From: an uncultured Methylococcaceae bacterium
GTDB taxonomy: Bacteria > Pseudomonadota > Gammaproteobacteria > Methylococcales > Methylomonadaceae
Direction of reading: 5' to 3'
DNA: 47,368 bases
Assembly: GCA_903863905.1 (NCBI GenBank)
Contig: CAIPDT010000029.1
Span: forward strand, 1 to 47,368
Every line of letters starts with the position of its first letter. The stretch's first letter is position 1. A program made the position numbers and the translations under genes. Positions 43,744-47,368 of the stretch are shown here, in pieces. Under the pieces are notes generated by a model that worked only from the letters and a program-made list of their open reading frames with translations, ran no database searches and had not been told where the DNA came from.

Positions 43744-44849
43744 TGAATACAATTGAAGAGATTATTGACGATTTGCGTCAGGGTAAAATGGTTATCATTA
43801 TGGATGATGAAGACCGAGAAAATGAAGGTGACTTAGTCATGGCGGCGGCGTTTACCCGCCCTGAAGATGTTAACTTTATGGCCCGTTATGGCCGTGGTTT
43901 AATTTGTTTAACCTTAACCAGTGAGCGTTGTCAGCAATTACGTTTACCTTTAATGGTCAATGAAAATAAAACCTCACATTCCACTAATTTCACCGTCTCT
44001 ATTGAAGCGGCTACGGGTGTAACGACCGGTATATCTGCGGCTGATCGAGCTAGAACTATTCAATGTGCGGTCGCGGCGGATGCTAAAGCGGATGATTTGG
44101 TGCAACCAGGACACATATTCCCCTTAATGGCTAAACCAGGTGGGGTGTTACGTAGAGCCGGTCATACTGAAGCGGGTTGTGATTTAGCTAAATTGGCGGG
44201 TGTTGATCCTTCGGCAGTGATTGTCGAAATCTTAAATGAAGATGGCACAATGGCGAGAAGACCCGATTTAGAAATCTTTGCTAAAGAGCATGATTTAAAG
44301 ATGGGCACTATTGCGGATTTAATTCATTACCGTATTCAGCATGAAAACACCCTAGAGCGGATTAGCGAATGTGCGTTTCCTACTGACTTTGGTGATTTTC
44401 GTTTGTACGCTTACCAAGATAAAAACGATAATAATGTCCACTTGGCCTTAGTGATGGGGCATGTGTCAGGGGATGAGCCGGTTTTGGTACGTGTGCATGC
44501 GCGTAATTTATTAGATGATGTATTTTCATCAAAACGTAACGAATGTAGCGTGTCTATTCGAGTCGCTATGGAAAAAATTGCCCAGGAAGGGCGGGGCGTT
44601 TTAGTGGTTATTCGGCAGAGTGAAGATAATAAATCACTGGCTGAATTAATTCATCGCTATCAGTTAGAAGACAATGGAGTCATAACGTCAGGTTCTAATG
44701 CAGAAGCAGCAGACTGGCGTATGACAGGGACAGGGTCACGGATCTTGGCAGATCTTGGGGTTCATAAATTAAAAGTATTAGGGACTCATAAGAAGTATAT
44801 AGGTCTGTCTGGATTTGATCTGGAAGTCTCTGAGCACGTTGAAAAATAA
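43743..44849 (+). CDS. ribB: 3,4-dihydroxy-2-butanone 4-phosphate synthase with a degenerate RibA-like domain
   Basis: RibB makes the four-carbon precursor of riboflavin from ribulose 5-phosphate. Residues 1-200 are a complete RibB (MDDEDRENEGDLVMAA, HSTNFTVSIEA, RRAGHTEAGCDLA). Residues 205-368 align to GTP cyclohydrolase II but have lost the zinc cysteines: where RibA has a Cys-x10-Cys-x-Cys arrangement, this protein reads RNLLDDVFSSKRNECS. The RGVLVVIRQSEDNKSL stretch replaces the RRQEGRGIGL-like loop. So only RibB activity is expected and a true ribA should be elsewhere. Such RibB-RibA-like fusions are known in proteobacteria. Confidence 0.93.
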   Translation: MNTIEEIIDDLRQGKMVIIMDDEDRENEGDLVMAAAFTRPEDVNFMARYGRGLICLTLTSERCQQLRLPLMVNENKTSHSTNFTVSIEAATGVTTGISAADRARTIQCAVAADAKADDLVQPGHIFPLMAKPGGVLRRAGHTEAGCDLAKLAGVDPSAVIVEILNEDGTMARRPDLEIFAKEHDLKMGTIADLIHYRIQHENTLERISECAFPTDFGDFRLYAYQDKNDNNVHLALVMGHVSGDEPVLVRVHARNLLDDVFSSKRNECSVSIRVAMEKIAQEGRGVLVVIRQSEDNKSLAELIHRYQLEDNGVITSGSNAEAADWRMTGTGSRILADLGVHKLKVLGTHKKYIGLSGFDLEVSEHVEK

Positions 44850-44911
44850 TCGTTTAACCGCGGTGTGGTTTTATAAAATAGAATGTTAGTATTTTTAAGT
44901 AGAGAAATAAT

Positions 44912-45388
44912 ATGTCAACTATAAGCACGTTTGAAGGAAATTTATTAGTTCAGGGCGGTAAGTTTTGTATCGTAGCCTCTCGTTTTAACAGTTTTATTGT
45001 TGAGCAGTTAGAAGCCGGTGCAATTGATGCGTTGGTTCGTCACGGTGCCGATAAAGCTAATATTCATCTGGTTAAAGCACCGGGTGCCTTTGAACTACCT
45101 ATGGTCGTTCAACGGGTGGCGGCAACCAAAAAATATGATGCCATCATTGCGTTAGGTGCCGTGATTAGAGGCGGCACCCCGCATTTTGAATATGTCGCGG
45201 GCGAATGTGTTAAAGGTATTGCCACTGTCTCTTTGCAATATAACATTCCAGTGAGTTTTGGGGTTTTAACGGTGGATAGTATTGAGCAAGCCATTGAACG
45301 TGCAGGCACAAAAGCCGGTAACAAAGGCGCTGAAGCGGCGTTATCTGCCATTGAAATGGTTAGTTTATTTAATAATTTGGAAGCCTAA
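44912..45388 (+). CDS. ribH: 6,7-dimethyl-8-ribityllumazine synthase
   Basis: Condenses the pyrimidine and butanone precursors to lumazine in an icosahedral or pentameric shell. The 158-residue protein has the family core [35 protein letters not shown] and [21 protein letters not shown] with the active-site histidine in PHFEY. The stop overlaps the nusB ATG by one base. Confidence 0.97.
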   Translation: MSTISTFEGNLLVQGGKFCIVASRFNSFIVEQLEAGAIDALVRHGADKANIHLVKAPGAFELPMVVQRVAATKKYDAIIALGAVIRGGTPHFEYVAGECVKGIATVSLQYNIPVSFGVLTVDSIEQAIERAGTKAGNKGAEAALSAIEMVSLFNNLEA

Positions 45389-45840
45389 TGAGTCAAGCGC
45401 GTACCAATGCACGTAAAGCTGCTGTGCAAGCATTGTATCAATGGCAGATGACAGGGCAGAGTTTAGTTGAAATTGATCGTCAATTTCTAGAAGAAGAACG
45501 TTTGAAAGATGCACAGAAAAGTTATTTTACGGAATTGTTTCATGGCGTCCCTAAAAATTTAGCCGTGATTGATGAGGCCTTGACACAATTTGTTGATCGT
45601 CCTGTGGATGCTATTGATCCAGTGGAACGTGCTATTTTAAGAATAGGCGTGTATGAGTTGCTTAATCGTTTAGATATGCCTTACCGCGTTATTCTTAATG
45701 AAGGCATTAACTTAGCAAAGTACTTTGGCGCTGATGGCAGTCACAAATATGTGAATGGCATTTTAGATAAAGTGGCTCAACAAAAGCGCAGCGTTGAAAT
45801 TACGGCGAGCGTTAAACGTAGAGCACAAAATCCGAATTAA
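45388..45840 (+). CDS. nusB: Transcription antitermination factor NusB
   Basis: Binds boxA RNA with S10 (NusE) and supports rRNA antitermination. The 150-residue all-helical protein has ARKAAVQALYQWQMTG at the N-terminus, DPVERAILRIGVYELL and the closing HKYVNGILDKVA motif. ribH-nusB-thiL-pgpA is a conserved gammaproteobacterial order. The last codons take part in a terminator-like hairpin. Confidence 0.97.
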   Translation: MSQARTNARKAAVQALYQWQMTGQSLVEIDRQFLEEERLKDAQKSYFTELFHGVPKNLAVIDEALTQFVDRPVDAIDPVERAILRIGVYELLNRLDMPYRVILNEGINLAKYFGADGSHKYVNGILDKVAQQKRSVEITASVKRRAQNPN

Positions 45841-45850
45841 TCGGGTTTTT
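45828..45850 (+). terminator. Terminator-like hairpin over the nusB stop codon
   Basis: AAATCCGA (45828-45835) pairs with TCGGGTTT (45841-45848), 8 bp with one G-T pair; the loop ATTAA includes most of the stop codon, and T run to 45850. It may partly terminate before thiL. Confidence 0.5.
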
Positions 45851-45878
45851 GTTTAATACGTTTCCTTAAGAGACAGCC

Positions 45879-46814
45879 ATGGCGCTTACTGAGTTTTCAC
45901 TGATTCAACGTTTCTTTACCCAGCAAGCGGTACAGAATAGTTCAACCCAGATGGGGATTGGTGATGATTGTGCCTTGCTGTCTTTTCCTGCCGGTTATCA
46001 ACTGGCGGTCACTACCGACACCATGGTAGAGAATGTGCATTTCTTTGCCGGTGCTGATCCTAAAACCTTAGGCCATAAATTATTGGCCGTTAATCTAAGT
46101 GATTTAGCCAGTATGGGTGCCAAACCCGTCTCGGTTACTTTAGCCTTAACGTTGCCTGAGGTTAATGAAGCGTGGTTACACGCCTTTTCTAAAGGCTTTT
46201 TGGCTTTAGCAGAAAAATATCAAGTCGATTTAATTGGCGGAGATACCACCTCAGGGCCGTTAACCTTAACCGTGCAGGCAATGGGCTTAGTGCCTACCGG
46301 ACAGGCTTTATTACGTTCTAAAGCAAAACCTGGGGATTTAATTTATCTGACCGGTTCCTTAGGTGAGGCAGGGCTGGGCTTAAAAATTAACCAAGGCTAT
46401 GTCTGTGCTCAGCCTGAGCAGGCTTTACAGCATTTTAATCAACCTGAACCTCAAGTCAAAGCCGGCTTAGCCTTATTAGGCCTCGCCAATGCCTGTATTG
46501 ATTTATCTGATGGCTTAGCCAGTGATTTAGGGCACATCTTAGAGCGCAGTCAAGTCGGGGCCTGTGTGGACTGGGTGTCTTTACCGCTCTCAACCGAAGT
46601 ACTCACTTATATTCAAGACACCGGTGATTGGTCAATGCCCTTAACCGCGGGTGATGATTATGAATTGTGTTTTACGATTCCGCCAGAACACGTCAACGCG
46701 TTAACTATTCCCTGTACACAAATCGGTGTTATAGAATCACAACCTGGCTTACGTATTAAAAAGTCAGGCATTATCCAACCCTTTAGTAGCAAAGGTTATG
46801 AGCATTTTTCTTAA
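45879..46814 (+). CDS. thiL: Thiamine-monophosphate kinase
   Basis: Phosphorylates thiamine monophosphate to the active diphosphate. The 311-residue protein has the PurM-like ATP-binding motifs GIGDDCALL (about residue 27), DTMVENVHFF, VNLSDLASMGA, GGDTTSGPLTL and the later CIDLSDGLASDL. Length is normal. Its last 17 bases overlap the start of pgpA. It lies 38 bp after nusB. Confidence 0.97.
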   Translation: MALTEFSLIQRFFTQQAVQNSSTQMGIGDDCALLSFPAGYQLAVTTDTMVENVHFFAGADPKTLGHKLLAVNLSDLASMGAKPVSVTLALTLPEVNEAWLHAFSKGFLALAEKYQVDLIGGDTTSGPLTLTVQAMGLVPTGQALLRSKAKPGDLIYLTGSLGEAGLGLKINQGYVCAQPEQALQHFNQPEPQVKAGLALLGLANACIDLSDGLASDLGHILERSQVGACVDWVSLPLSTEVLTYIQDTGDWSMPLTAGDDYELCFTIPPEHVNALTIPCTQIGVIESQPGLRIKKSGIIQPFSSKGYEHFS

Positions 46815-47316
46815 GTCCCATTACGGTAAGAAACAATTAACACCCCAGCAAATCATGACCGATCCGGTGTTATTTTTAGCCTTTGGTTTTGGTTCAGGCT
46901 TGGCAAAAAAAGCCCCCGGTACCCTGGGTACCATAGCCGCAATTCCCGTGTATTGGTTGTTTGCGCAAACGCAAAGTTTATTAATTTATAGTGTCTTAAC
47001 GGTGCTTTCCACTGTTATTGGTATTTGGATCTGTGGTGTGGCAGCCGATAAACTAGGCGAACATGATTTTGGGGGTATCGTCTGGGATGAAGTGGCCGGC
47101 TATCTGATTACACTATGGTTTGTCCCGTTAAGTTGGCAAACCATGTTGGCGGGATTTGTGTTATTTCGGATCTTTGATATTTTTAAACCTTGGCCGATTA
47201 AATGGCTAGATAAACACGTTGAAGGCGGTTTTGGCATTATGATAGATGATGTGTTGGCGGCGGTCTTTGCCGGTGGTTTGCTAGAGTTAATGGTTTATCT
47301 TAACTGGTTGAGTTAA
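46798..47316 (+). CDS. pgpA: Phosphatidylglycerophosphatase A
   Basis: Membrane phosphatase making phosphatidylglycerol from PGP. The 172-residue protein has the family core LAFGFGSGLAKKAPGTLGT, the acidic IVWDEVAGYLITLW segment, FRIFDIFKPWPIKWLD and GFGIMIDDVLAAVFAGG, with four or so hydrophobic segments. It matches E. coli PgpA closely and starts inside thiL. No terminator is seen before the window ends 52 bp after the stop. Confidence 0.96.
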   Translation: MSIFLKSHYGKKQLTPQQIMTDPVLFLAFGFGSGLAKKAPGTLGTIAAIPVYWLFAQTQSLLIYSVLTVLSTVIGIWICGVAADKLGEHDFGGIVWDEVAGYLITLWFVPLSWQTMLAGFVLFRIFDIFKPWPIKWLDKHVEGGFGIMIDDVLAAVFAGGLLELMVYLNWLS

Positions 47317-47368
47317 GCGGTGGTGTTAGCTATATATTGGCAAGTTGATGTAAATTAAGCTATTTTTA

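Overview
The window is a dense, AT-rich stretch (roughly 40% G+C by eye) of a gammaproteobacterial chromosome. Gene order is the main evidence: a zinc-ribbon ybeL-like gene beside leuS-lptE-holA; nadB divergent from rpoE-rseA; prmB-aroC; exbB-exbD-lpxK-ycaR-kdsB; orn divergent from a peptidase-rsgA pair; nrdR-ribD-ribE-ribB-ribH-nusB-thiL-pgpA. The proteins are full length and carry their catalytic motifs. An LPS-bearing, biosynthetically self-sufficient, free-living cell fits best. Together with alaC-hom-thrC, ppgK and the low G+C, a relative of the Methylococcales is a reasonable guess, but no methanotrophy gene lies in the window.

Layout. 1-691: the right end of an IS21-family element (last codons of the IstB ATPase and two 22-bp terminal repeats), then a short broken ORF with a seven-residue tandem repeat, then about 400 bp of AT-rich DNA without a real gene. 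692-3559 (minus): lnt, an orphan ParA ATPase and a zinc-ribbon protein. 3642-10820 (plus): leuS, lptE, holA, an inositol-monophosphatase-like gene and a stand-alone EF-G. 10976-14560 (minus): a TonB-dependent receptor and nadB. 14744-28801 (plus): envelope stress (rpoE, rseA, mucD), prmB-aroC, an MFS carrier, exbBD-lpxK-ycaR-kdsB, alaC-hom-thrC and an L,D-transpeptidase. 28837-30965 (minus): rsgA and an M48 peptidase. 31052-34533: orn, a double-length CrcB fluoride channel, a BON lipoprotein, a DUF4124-nuclease and an RMND1/DUF155 membrane protein. 34534-37729: an accessory patch with a secreted clan GH-A glycosidase-like protein, the corpse of an EAL-domain gene and a possible IS scar. 37730-41427: osmC-speD, a small membrane protein, polyphosphate glucokinase and a Gfo/Idh oxidoreductase. 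41525-47316: nrdR and the riboflavin operon running into nusB-thiL-pgpA.

How the genes work together. Much of the window serves the cell envelope: Lnt finishes lipoproteins, LptE places LPS, LpxK and KdsB make lipid A and Kdo, RpoE/RseA/MucD watch outer-membrane folding, ExbBD powers TonB-type transport, the L,D-transpeptidase cross-links the wall and PgpA makes phosphatidylglycerol. Most of the rest is core translation, amino-acid and cofactor synthesis.

The most interesting single item is CrcB at 31600-32307. It is a fused channel with four transmembrane helices followed by a second repeat that lacks the first helix and has lost its phenylalanine box. The missing helix should flip the second repeat, so one chain could form the antiparallel pair that normally needs two subunits. 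Other items worth a look are a galactose-binding-like domain apparently nested inside another in the secreted glycosidase, the IS21/heptad-repeat junction at the left edge, and an rpoE-rseA-mucD locus without rseB or rseC.
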